Assembly: GCF_026914185.1 (NCBI RefSeq)
Contig: NC_070563.1
Coordinates: 434,001 to 498,000, forward strand
Source of the DNA: Puccinia triticina
Taxonomy: Eukaryota; Basidiomycota; Pucciniomycetes; Pucciniales; Pucciniaceae
Reading direction: 5' to 3'
Length of the DNA stretch: 64,000 bases
This document shows, in pieces, positions 48,715 to 58,162 of the stretch (the stretch's first letter is position 1; the number at the start of each line of letters is the position of its first letter). A program made the translations under genes and the position numbers. Below the pieces are notes generated by a model. It saw only the letters and a program-made list of their open reading frames with translations. It had not been told where the DNA came from and did no database searches.

Positions 48715-49586
48715 GGACTCCTGTCGGGTCTGAGCCGTGGCAGTCGGTTGAGGGGAAGGTTCTGAGTGCTGCCCTTGTCGGTGATCCTGCGAGAAAGTAT
48801 TGGGAAAATCAAATAAAATGATAGCGGTTGGGGGGGAGGGATTTGTTGAGAGGGGACAAGGGGGTTGGAATACCCTCGGCGGTTTTGGTGGGGTAGAAAA
48901 GCTTGGATAAAGATAGAAGGAAGCCGGCGCGGTCGTCGGGATTATTGGGAAGTGATCAGATGAAGGGAAACTCAGAATACTCAGGTACTCAAAACTCTCG
49001 AAGTATGCGGGGAAGGATCGACACGATCCGGGATCAATAAACTTCAGAACTCAAAGATTGATGATATTCCTCGTGGTTCGGAGGTGGATACCATGCGGAT
49101 CCTTCCTCCAAGTTCGGCTGAACTTGGATTCAGACCCGCGACATGCCGCGCGACGAGCCCTCGTGCCCGCCGCGCCCGTACAACTAGAATGAGAGGGGAA
49201 AAACAAAAAAAAAAAAAAAAACAGAAAAGATCTACCAAAGAGAAACAACCTCCACAAAAAAAACCAAAAGGAGCAAACAAATAACTAACCCTCCGCCAAC
49301 TCATCCTCTCCAACGCGCGCGAAGAAGAAACAAAAGGAACAGAAAAGAAAGACATGAGTAAAAGAAATGTAAAGAGTGGAAACTGAAACAAAACCAAACA
49401 AGACAAAAGAAAAAAGAAGAAGAAGAAGAAAATGGAAAAAGAGAGGGAGGGGGGGAAGAATGATAACAGCTGCTTGAAAGGTCTTGAGGGGGTCGCGTGC
49501 GCCGCGCCGTCGGATTTAAAGCGCCTTGATGATCCTCCGGCCCTTTTTCTGGTGTCTTGACCCGAAGTACGCGCCTGAACACCACA
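48715..49586 (-). repeat. 3' LTR of the Gypsy element
   Basis: On the plus strand it begins TGGACTCCTGTC and ends TGAACACCACA. It contains a GA-rich tract with a long A run (about 49200-49470) that gives long but meaningless frames on both strands. Confidence 0.93.
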
Positions 49587-49600
49587 TCCCCATCCCATTT
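49587..49600 (-). other. Polypurine tract next to the 3' LTR
   Basis: Read on the minus strand the bases before the LTR are AAATGGGATGGGGA, a purine-rich stretch in the position of the plus-strand primer. Confidence 0.6.
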
Positions 49601-49744
49601 GCAGTCTGTACCTAGACTGCGCATCGCCTCGCTGAAACCTGCCGCTGGGCCAAAAAGAGAAAACCAAGGAATGGCTCACAGAGTGGCATGTAATGCTTTT
49701 GACGTGTGCAGAAGGACCCTCGAGATGCATACACATGGGAGGAC

Positions 49745-51139
49745 TTACTTTTGTCCTTCCATGTCCTCACGAGAGAAGTATCTCTTGACTTGATCCGCCG
49801 CGAACCGCCTCTTGAGTTTGGTGCCATCCAACTCAGCCAGGACATAGGAGCCTCCTTCGACTTGGCGGACGACGCGGTAGGGCCCGTTCCATTTGTTTGC
49901 GAATAACTGGCCCCACTGCGTCTCCAAAGATCGGTTATACGCCATGACCATCTCTCCCTCCTCAAGCGGGTCGCGAAGTCAATCGGCATGTTTATCTTCC
50001 CAATACCGGACGGAACCATCCCTTGCCTCCATCATTTTTCGGTAAGCGACCCCCCGAGTCTCTTCGCTGCGTTCTAACTGCAGCGACCTTGCCGCCAGCA
50101 GGTCCGTGGTTGTGCGTACCGAATCCCAGTCGACTCCCAGGTACGATTCCATCTCAAGATCAATTGGAAGCACCGCCCGTTGCCCAAAAACCAGTTCATA
50201 GGGAGAATAACCCGTGGTGCGCTTGGTGGAGATTTGGTAGGCGAAGAGCACCAAGGGTAGGAACTTACGGCAGTTCTTTCCACTCTCCCCCGCCAGTTTT
50301 ACCAAAGCCGCTTTCAAAGGGACATGGCCCCTTTCGACCATGCCCTGCCCTTCCGGATAATAGGGAGTTGACACCCGATGTTGGCCAGGAAGACCACGCA
50401 ACATCTCCGCCAATGCGCCTCCAAATCTGGAACCCCCATCGGTCAAGTAAGATTGGGCCGGCCCGTACCGCATTGTCCAATGTTCCTGAAGAAAGGCGGC
50501 TACCACCTCTGAAGTGAGATTGTTCAGGATTTTTGCTTCTACCCACCCAGAGAAATCGTCACGAGCCACAATGAGATACTTAGCTCCGCTAGCTTTCAGA
50601 TGCACGGCGTCCATAGCTACCCGTCCGAAAACCGTCGATTCACCGGTTGGGTACCGCTGTTCCAAAGGCCTCCGCAGACTGCGCCGCTGATAGGCGTCGC
50701 AACTCTGGCACCACCGTAATACGGCCTGCTTCAACGATGGCCACCAAAACCGATCAGCTACCCTCCTATACGTTTCTGTCACCCCGCGGTGGCCCAAGTC
50801 TTCATGCAGCTGCCGCAGAACCTCCTCCTGTTTCGATGGAATGGTGATGACAATCCGGGGCAGTGGGCTGCCCCTCTTCATAAGCCGTCCGCTTTGCACA
50901 AAGAAATCCGCCAACCTCCGCTTCAACGCACGAAACTCGACACCGTCCATTCCTTCGGGCTTGAGCAGAGTAGTGAGGAAGAGCTCCATTTGTCGCCAAT
51001 AACCCTCCTGATAACCAGTGTACTCCTTCTCCATCACAGCGAAAGCGCGCGCTGGTCGAATCCACGGAGCCTCCTCGTCGAAATCGGATGAGTGGTCCTC
51101 CTCATCGTCACTTGATGGGCGCCGCGACAACCCGTCCGG
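49745..51139 (-). pseudogene. Gypsy pol: integrase and C-terminal domain
   Basis: Integrase inserts the cDNA into the genome. The frame begins, after the solo LTR, with GLSRRPSSDDEEDHSS, has a zinc-binding segment (HEDLGHRGVTETYRR ... WCQSCDAYQRR), the catalytic acidic residues in MDAVHLK, YLTDGGSRF and GQGMVERGH, and a C-terminal barrel (NKWNGPYRVVRQVEGGSYVL ... FSREDMEGQK, to about 49745). A frame change near 49980 separates the last part. No chromodomain follows. Confidence 0.88.
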
Positions 51140-51229
51140 TGTAAGACTCAAAAGTAGTTGTGAAACCCTTTTGCTGAATGGAGAAGGGGATGAAGGAGGT
51201 GCAAGCTCTGCCCTTCTATACTACCAGCT

Positions 51230-51260
<31 letters not shown>

Positions 51261-52039
51261 TTAATAAGTGATAGGAGTGGTTAGCTCAAGATAAGTTTTT
51301 CGTGACACAGTATAAAAAGTTTGTTATTCAGTATGTAAGGGTTGTTATATGTAAGTAAGAGGGTTGAGTGGGTACGTAAGTGTTTTGGGTGATGGGTGAG
51401 TATAAAACTTGATGAGTAATAAACTGAGGAACTACAAATGGGGGGGAAGAGAGCTCCTTATATAGACAAATGTGAGGGATTTTGGCTCCAGGGCAGCCCC
51501 TGAGTGAGGTATTTTAGCTGGCCTGGGCTGTACAACATGAGGGAGTTAAGAGGGAGTGGCTGTGTACAATTTATGCAAGGGGTGCATACATGAGGAGGGG
51601 CTGTGCCAGATGATGTCATAATTTATGCAAGGGGTGCATAAGCTGTGCAGGGAAGGATCAGGGGATGTAATAAGACCAAACAAAGTGGAGTTAGAAGGAA
51701 CTAGAATGCGGGGAACCATTCAGTTGAAGGGGCACAGCCTGCAGGGGCAGTGCTGCATGATGTCATGTACATAACAAACAAACCCAAACCAATATATGTA
51801 GTGGAGATAGAATGGTGCGAGGAATGTGACTTGAGGCGCCTGACAGGTGGTTGACTGGGTGCTACAGGTTGTCCAAGGGGTCTAACTTCCAGTGTAGTGG
51901 GGCTCCAGTGATGCTTCCAGTGGGGACTAGGGGTTACTTTAGCCGTGGAGTCCATTTATGGTGTCCAATGGATGGTATCTTGAGGCCTTCTGTATGTACA
52001 TGAGAAAAACTTTTGATTTTTCACATTTTGCGTACCACA
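51140..52039. repeat. Solo LTR inserted in Gypsy pol, 900 bp
   Basis: Matches 37738-38641 from TGTAAGACTC to GTACCACA. CCGG flanks it on both sides (51136-51139 and 52040-52043), a clean 4-bp target duplication. The pol reading frame is continuous across the site if the LTR and one CCGG are ignored. The parent element is not in the window. Confidence 0.92.
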
Positions 52040-54834
52040 CCGGCATGGTGAAAGATTTTCCCGGGAAATGCCTAATATCAAAAGAGAAGAGCTGTATGAA
52101 GGAGACCCACCGTGTCATTGGGGCGTTCGGTAGGCTTGGAGTATTGATCATTTGGATTAGCAACTGTGCATCGACCAGCAACTCAAAATGTTGTCCCCAT
52201 AGCACGGTCTGGAGCTTCTTAAGAATCCGCGCCACCCCACAAAGCTTGAGCTTGGCTTGAGAATAACGCGACTTGACCTCCGAGAACAACAAAGACTCGT
52301 AAAGAGCGGGGCGGTCGAGCCCATTCGAATCCTCCTGAGTGAGAACGGCGCTGGCGGCATGAAAACTCGAATCAACAGCCAGCTTGAGCTTGCCGGCGTC
52401 CGGACCGTAATCAATCTTCACCAGGACTATGTCCTCCCCGACCAGTTTCTTAAGTTCTTGAAAGGCCCGCTCGCACTCCTCTGTCCAGACCCACTCTGAG
52501 TCCTTGCGAGTAAGCCAACGGAGAGGTAGACAGATCCGAGAAAGAGAGGGTATAAAAATCCTGACATAGACCACGACTCCCAAAAAAACCGCGCACTTCG
52601 GTGGCGTTAACCGGCGTTGGCCAAGAGGTGATCTTGTTTACTTTGCTGGCAGCCATTTTCCTGCCTTCCTTGCAAACCACATGGCCTACTATCTCCAGCG
52701 CTGGAACACAGGCCGCGAGTTTTGTGGCCGACACCGTCAACCCTGATTCCTCGATCCGGAATAAGACTCTCTCCAGAACTTCGGCATATTCCCATATAAA
52801 CCTGCGAATACCAGCATGTCAAGGGAGCGGCTCTCCGTCGTAGTCCGATTTTGGCCCCTTTATGCCACCGTCATCGATGAAGATCCCGACGTGTTCCGGA
52901 ATTTTGTCTTGTAGTATCCAGACCATCTGGGCCTGATAAACGGCCACCGAATTTGTGGCACCTTGCGGGAGACGGGTTAACTGAAATCGCCCAAGCGGTG
53001 TATCAAAGGTCGTTAGAGGCCGGGAGACGGGATCCAAGGCGCGCTCGTCGTAGCCGCCCATGATATCTCCCAACCCATAACACGCGCGCCCCAAAAACGA
53101 CTCCACGAACTCTTCAGTTGCTGGCGGTGTGCCCGCGTCTCGAATTGTCACCCTGTTGAGTGCTTGAAGATCGTGAACAATTCTAAGCTTCCCGTTCCCT
53201 TTGAGCACACAAAAAACGGGGCTCGAGTAGCTAGAGGTGGATTGCTCGTATAGGCCATTTCAAATTCGTTCCCGGATGATGCCCACGTATTCCTCCATCT
53301 TAGCCGCAGGGATAGGGATCTTCCGTTGTTGCCAAGGCTTGTGTTCAACCACCGGGATAATATACGGCATCCCATAGTCGTTCTTCAGCAGGCCTCGCTC
53401 CTCTTCCGTGAACGCAATAGAAAGGTTTTGTTCCGCTAACACATTCTTGATTAGGGCCAGCTCATCGGGATACAGCCACCCCTCGGGTCCGAAGTTAACC
53501 ACCGAGAGACGCTCTTCGGTCACTCTTCCTTTGGGCACAAAAGGACCGGCCAAGGCGCAAGACAAACCCTGATATGGGTCTCGCAAGAGCGGCGGTTGGC
53601 GGAGAGGGGGGTTCAGCTCCTGTGGCATGGGCAAATTCATTGGCTTGACTTTCTTGGAGACCGGTTTATACTTGGCTGCCATAGCCAAGTATTCGCCTTC
53701 TCGCCAGACTCTCGCTAGCACCGCCTGCGCGCCGCACCTCAGTCCCGCTTCCACCAAGAGACTCGTCCAATGCTCCGACCAATCCTCAAACGCCACTTTA
53801 TCTGCGAGGGAAAATCCAGACAAAGCTTCTTCGCTCACGTATGTGGCACTAGGCAGGGTTTTCGACGTTTTTGGAGCATCACGCCTCGGAGGTGCATCAT
53901 GGTCGGAACTTACTTTCACGCCATGAGCTCTCCACAAAGGCCCAAACACCAAGCTCCCCTCTTCGCAATCCACATGATGTCCGCATAGTTTTAGCTCGTC
54001 TCGGAGCTTCGCGCCGTCGGAGATTCCAAGTCCTAGTAGAAGAGCGCCAATATCCAGAGAGTGGCTCACCAGAGTGGCACGAGATAGGGTTTTTGAAACT
54101 AAAGCGGCATCACGCCTCGGAGGTGCATATTGGGAGGAACTTACTTTGTTACTCCCAATCCTCCGCGATGGTCTGCATGCCCGAGCATCTAAGTTCTTTA
54201 CAGGAGTTAGTTTAACCTCTTCACGGAGGCCGTCACAAGACGTAAATAGTTTAGCCTCTTCACGGAGGGGGAGTAGTTTATTCTCTTCGCAGAGACTACC
54301 GAGGTTTGGCTTTTGAGCCTTTTCCTGAGACGAGAAACAAGAGCTTGTGGAGGGTTCCCGAGGTGGGGCTGAGGCCTCCGCGAAATGAAACGAGGATAGT
54401 TTATTCTCTTCTCGGAGACGCAGAGCAGGATTTCCGTGGTCGAAAGTACTGGGCAACAAATGGGGCGGCAAGGGACGGCTCACAGCGTGGCATGTAATGC
54501 TTTCGACGTGTGTAGATAGCCCAGGAGGTGCACAATGGATGGGACTTACTTCTACTCTCTCCATGTCCCGCGACTTCCCTTTTTCCTCCTCACCCGTACC
54601 TCTTCTAATGTCCGACTGAGATTGAAAGCTGAAATGGAAATGCAGGAAAATCTTCTTTTTGATATTTTCGATTATCTTGAAATGTTTTTGAGTTTTCTGT
54701 TTACGATGATTTGAAATTGAGTCGAAGAAACTTGAAGGCCGGTAATACTCTGAGAGGAAAGTTGATCCGTCGGCGAGAATGCGAGTATCTAGATTAAGAC
54801 TGCCGAGCCCCGGACCAACGTTGTTCATAAAAAA
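52040..54834 (-). pseudogene. Gypsy pol: linker, reverse transcriptase and RNase H
   Basis: The first part (54828 down to 53260) is a 522-codon frame entered by a -1 shift from gag. It holds a repetitive linker and then the RT N-terminus (MPYIIPVVEHKPWQQRKIPIP). RT continues after a TGA near 53259 with KLRIVHDLQALNRVTIRD, RFQLTRLPQGATNS and GIFIDDGGIKGP (in place of the YxDD box), then EIVGHVVCKEGRKMAASKVN and RGFFGSRG. RNase H reads KLKLAVDSSFHAASAVL, SRYSQAKLKLCGVARIL, QLLIQMIN. Several frame changes and stops between 52450 and 53260 make it defective. Confidence 0.88.
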
Positions 54835-56954
54835 GGACGTTCCTCCACAATTTTGTCGAAGAATCGCGCCGAGTGACTCAGCACGCCCTTGCGACCGTGC
54901 CCCGGGAAATCACGCTCCCAGCGTCCCGTTCCCGTCGCACACAGAGAAACCTCAATGTTTCTGCCTGTCGCATCCGGAATGATGAGCCTCTCGCCAGTCT
55001 GAGAAGAGAACGCCAGCGTTGCCACCACATCCATCAAGAAGGGCCGGCCTAAGATCAAAGGACCGTCCATCTTTGTAATCCAAAAATGACAGGTCTTGAC
55101 CAGCGATTTCCCAATTCGGATTTGCATGTCCTCTGCGACGCCCATCAGTTTGCAAGCCTGATTATTAATACCGTAGACCGCTGATGTGAAATTTACTCTG
55201 GGGCTTAGATTAAATTGATTGGCCATTGTGTCAGAGATTAAATTCAGCTGAGAGCCCGAGTCGACTAACGGAGTGGCCGCAGCTTCGTCGTCGCCGATGA
55301 GACATGGAAGATAACCCAGTGGACATGAGTAGAGGTTGGGTTCAAATCCCAAATCCCTGTCGGATACTTCCGCCAACGTTCCGGAGTTCACTTTCAGTTT
55401 GTCATTTCCCACTTCCACTCTTCGTCTTGAAACCCATTTCTTCATGCCTTCTGCTATTGACGGTGAGATGGCCATGAGTTCAGAGACTGTGATGTCGGGT
55501 ACCGGCAAGACCAAAATTTTCCGTAACACGTCGTCCACAGCATTAGGATGCTCCCGGGAAACCTCCCTCTCAAAACGAACCTTAGGACCCGTGGTTTTCT
55601 GGGTTGGAGCCCGTTTGGGGCCCGAATCTTTCGGCGTCTCCTGAGTATCGGAATCCTCAGCACCACGCTTGAATAACACCGGCTCCTCATCCATGACAGA
55701 CGCTTCCTCTGGAACCGGGACGACCGACGGACGCCTCACGGAACGCTTAGCTGCACTTGAAGGGGCAAGAGGGGCTTTGTAGGGCTTTGGGTCCTCGTGC
55801 CTCTTTCTTCCCACGGGATCAGCCTCATAGACTCCTGCGAAAGACTGCGAAGAAGTTGCAGGGGGACGCCAAGGCTGGAGAGACCCGCATCCTGCCTTGA
55901 ATCCAGGGGTTGGTTCCGTCGCTGCCTGGCCGGTAGATGGTTTGCCTGGTTGAAAAGACGCTACCACGTGTCGTATGGGCCTGCTAGAATCCCAAGGGAT
56001 CATAGCTCCGTTTGGAAGGAAGAAATTCGTCCCTCGGTGCTCCACGAGGTTGGCGTCGATATCCTTTTGCAGCTCAAAACAGCGAGCGGTCCCATGGCCC
56101 TCCCTATGACAATAGAAGCACACCATAGGCCCTCGCGGCCCTTGAGATTTAGACAAAACAGCCGCTAACTTCTGATCCAACTTCTGTTCAAAAGCCTCAA
56201 ACATTCTGGTAAGATCGTCCATGGTAGGGACGGGCTTGTCCGCCTGAGGCACGTCCTTGGTCCGCCAATCTGTTCCCATCTTTTTCATCACTTCGTTCGC
56301 TTCTTGGATTGTCGACAATGGTGCTGGCTTGGTGGCTTTTGAATCCTCGAAAATCAAAGCGGTCTGGCGCTGCATTACTCCGTTAATCGCCTTCTTGAGG
56401 ACCTCAAATTTCGGCAGCTTAAAACGTCTGTCGGCAGTAGTGATCATAGTGTCGTCCTTGAACAGTTGATCTCTTATTCTTTCCTGAACGCCAACCGAGA
56501 ATGTCTGGTAGAATTCGTTGCGGATTTCTTCCGCAGATTCAATATGTCCTTTGGCGACCAGATATGACTGTATAGGCTCCCATTCTTTCCGAAGAGCTTG
56601 ATAGTCCGCGACCGACGATACGCCACCTCTAGCTAACCAGCCGTCCTTTAATGATTTGATGTCGCTGGTAGTGAACTTCGCTGCATCGACATCCTCCCAA
56701 TACGACAACATAGATGCCTTTAGCTTAGGCCAATCCGGTGGGTCGTAGCCTTCCAAAGTCTCCAGTACATTGAGCAAGCTGTCGTCCACAAAAAAGAATA
56801 ACTGCTCGGCCATGTCCCGACCGGACGCTTTATCCAAGCGTGCGGCAACCTGATATTGACTGAGAAACCGCACGACGTTGGTGCCATCGAACTTCAGACT
56901 CTTGCCATGCGGCGGCTTGATCTTGACGGATTCGACGACGCTGGGTTCGGCCAT
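54825..56954 (-). CDS. Gypsy gag with zinc knuckle and aspartic protease
   Basis: An intact 709-codon frame. The N-terminal half (residues about 20-250) is the capsid-like region. A CCHC knuckle, CFYCHREGHGTARC, is at residues 279-292 and should bind element RNA. The protease active site VDSGSQLNLI is near residue 565, with ILGRPFLMDV as the flap/core partner about 75 residues on. The frame ends at a TGA overlapped by a U-UUU-UUA heptamer, from which the -1 frame leads into pol. Confidence 0.93.
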   Translation of the reverse strand: MAEPSVVESVKIKPPHGKSLKFDGTNVVRFLSQYQVAARLDKASGRDMAEQLFFFVDDSLLNVLETLEGYDPPDWPKLKASMLSYWEDVDAAKFTTSDIKSLKDGWLARGGVSSVADYQALRKEWEPIQSYLVAKGHIESAEEIRNEFYQTFSVGVQERIRDQLFKDDTMITTADRRFKLPKFEVLKKAINGVMQRQTALIFEDSKATKPAPLSTIQEANEVMKKMGTDWRTKDVPQADKPVPTMDDLTRMFEAFEQKLDQKLAAVLSKSQGPRGPMVCFYCHREGHGTARCFELQKDIDANLVEHRGTNFFLPNGAMIPWDSSRPIRHVVASFQPGKPSTGQAATEPTPGFKAGCGSLQPWRPPATSSQSFAGVYEADPVGRKRHEDPKPYKAPLAPSSAAKRSVRRPSVVPVPEEASVMDEEPVLFKRGAEDSDTQETPKDSGPKRAPTQKTTGPKVRFEREVSREHPNAVDDVLRKILVLPVPDITVSELMAISPSIAEGMKKWVSRRRVEVGNDKLKVNSGTLAEVSDRDLGFEPNLYSCPLGYLPCLIGDDEAAATPLVDSGSQLNLISDTMANQFNLSPRVNFTSAVYGINNQACKLMGVAEDMQIRIGKSLVKTCHFWITKMDGPLILGRPFLMDVVATLAFSSQTGERLIIPDATGRNIEVSLCATGTGRWERDFPGHGRKGVLSHSARFFDKIVEERPFL
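54828..54834 (-). promoter_or_regulatory. Predicted -1 ribosomal frameshift site, TTTTTTA
   Basis: The heptamer lies in the X-XXY-YYZ register of the gag frame directly before the gag stop. Slipping back one base joins the 522-codon frame that carries RT. An ATG in the same -1 frame overlaps the stop (ATGA), so re-initiation is an alternative. Confidence 0.65.
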
Positions 56955-57255
56955 GATGCTTTGGTGGATCTTCAGACTGAAAAACGAAAAACGGCGGATA
57001 GGGTGCGGCTCACAGCGTGGCAGGTAATGCTTTCGACGTATGTAGAGATGCCCGGAGGTGCTACTATGGAGGGGACTTACTTTTTTCTCCCCTATGCCCC
57101 GCGGCTGACGTCCTACGACAACAATGAAATAAAATTATTCCGGTCTTGATCCTGAAACGAGGAAACTGGGCCGGCTTTTGATGATTCTCGAATCGCCCTG
57201 AAAGAAAAGCTCGAAAATATCCAGCCTAAGACCGCCAGTCTGTCTTGAAATCCTG

Positions 57256-57293
57256 AGGCGAGACTGTAAATCTTGAGGTCGCTGGTTTGAAAA
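57256..57293 (-). other. Primer binding site complementary to an internal tRNA-Tyr segment
   Basis: On the plus strand these bases read like the middle of eukaryotic tRNA-Tyr(GUA): GAGGCG, anticodon arm GACTGTAAATCTTGAG, variable loop, then GGTCGCTGGTTTGAA of the T arm. On the element's sense strand this is the complement, 2-3 bases after the 5' LTR end, where the primer site must be. It matches the tRNA's interior and not its 3' acceptor end. Confidence 0.7.
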
Positions 57294-57295
57294 TA

Positions 57296-58162
57296 TGGAC
57301 TCCTGTCGGGTCTGAGCCGTGGCAGTTGGTTGAGGGGAAGGTGCTGAGTGCTGCCCTTGTTGGTGATCCTGCGAGAAAGTATTGGGAAAATTGAATAAAA
57401 TGATAGCGGTTGGGGGGGAGGGATTTGTTGAGAGGGGACGAGGGGGTTGGAATACCCTTGGCGGTTTTGGTGGGGTAGAAAAGCTTGGATAAAGATAGAA
57501 GGAAGCCGGCGCGGTCGTCGGGATTATTGGGAAGTGATCAGATGAAGGGAAACTCAGAATACTCAGGTACTCAAAACTCTCGAAGTATGCGGGGAAGGAT
57601 CGACACGATCCGGGATCAATAAACTTCAGAACTCAAAGATTGATGATATTCCTCGTGGTTTGGAGGTGGATACCATGCAGATCCTTCCTCCAAGTTCGGC
57701 TGAACTTGGATTCAGACCCGCGACATGCCGCGCGACGAGCCCTCGTGCCCGCCGCGCCTGTACAACTAGAATGAGAAGAGGAAAAAAAAAAAAAAAAACA
57801 GAAAAGATCTACCAAAGAGAAACAACCTCCACAAAAAAAACCAAAAGGAGCAAACAAATAACTAACCCTCCGCCAACTCATCCTCTCCAACGCGCGCGAA
57901 GAAGAAACAAAAGGAACAGAAAAGAAAGACATGAGTAAAAGAAATGTAAAGAGTGGAAACTGAAACAAAACCAACAAGACAAAAGAAAAAAGAATAAGAA
58001 GAAGAAAATGGAAAAAGAGAGGGAGGGGGGGAAGAATGATAACAGCTGCTTGAAAGGTCTTGAGGGGGTCGCGTGCGCCGCGCCGTCGGATTTAAAGCGC
58101 CTTGATGATCCTCCGGCCCTTTTTCTGGTGTCTTGACCCGAAGTACGCGCCTGAACACCACA
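57296..58162 (-). repeat. 5' LTR of the Gypsy element
   Basis: Pairs with 48715-49586. On the sense strand it begins TGTGGTGTTCAGG and ends GGAGTCCA. A slightly shorter A run and a few substitutions distinguish the two copies. Confidence 0.93.

Larger units (their letters stand above)
48715..58162 (-). mobile_element. Complete Ty3/Gypsy-type LTR retrotransposon, 9.4 kb
   Basis: LTRs are at 57296-58162 (5' LTR on the minus strand) and 48715-49586 (3' LTR), about 870 bp each and differing at only a few percent of sites, so the insertion is recent. Coding order on the minus strand is gag with zinc knuckle and aspartic protease, RT, RNase H, integrase, C-terminal barrel, which is the Gypsy order. 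Flanks TCGTTA and TCGTCA are a 6-bp near-duplication. A 900-bp foreign solo LTR (51140-52039) and several stops in pol show that this copy is now inactive. Confidence 0.95.

Noticed and set aside
49044..49736. 230-codon minus-strand frame in the 3' LTR region
   Set aside because: It lies across the LTR's GA-rich tract, is duplicated in the 5' LTR with frame differences, and has no protein-like motif.
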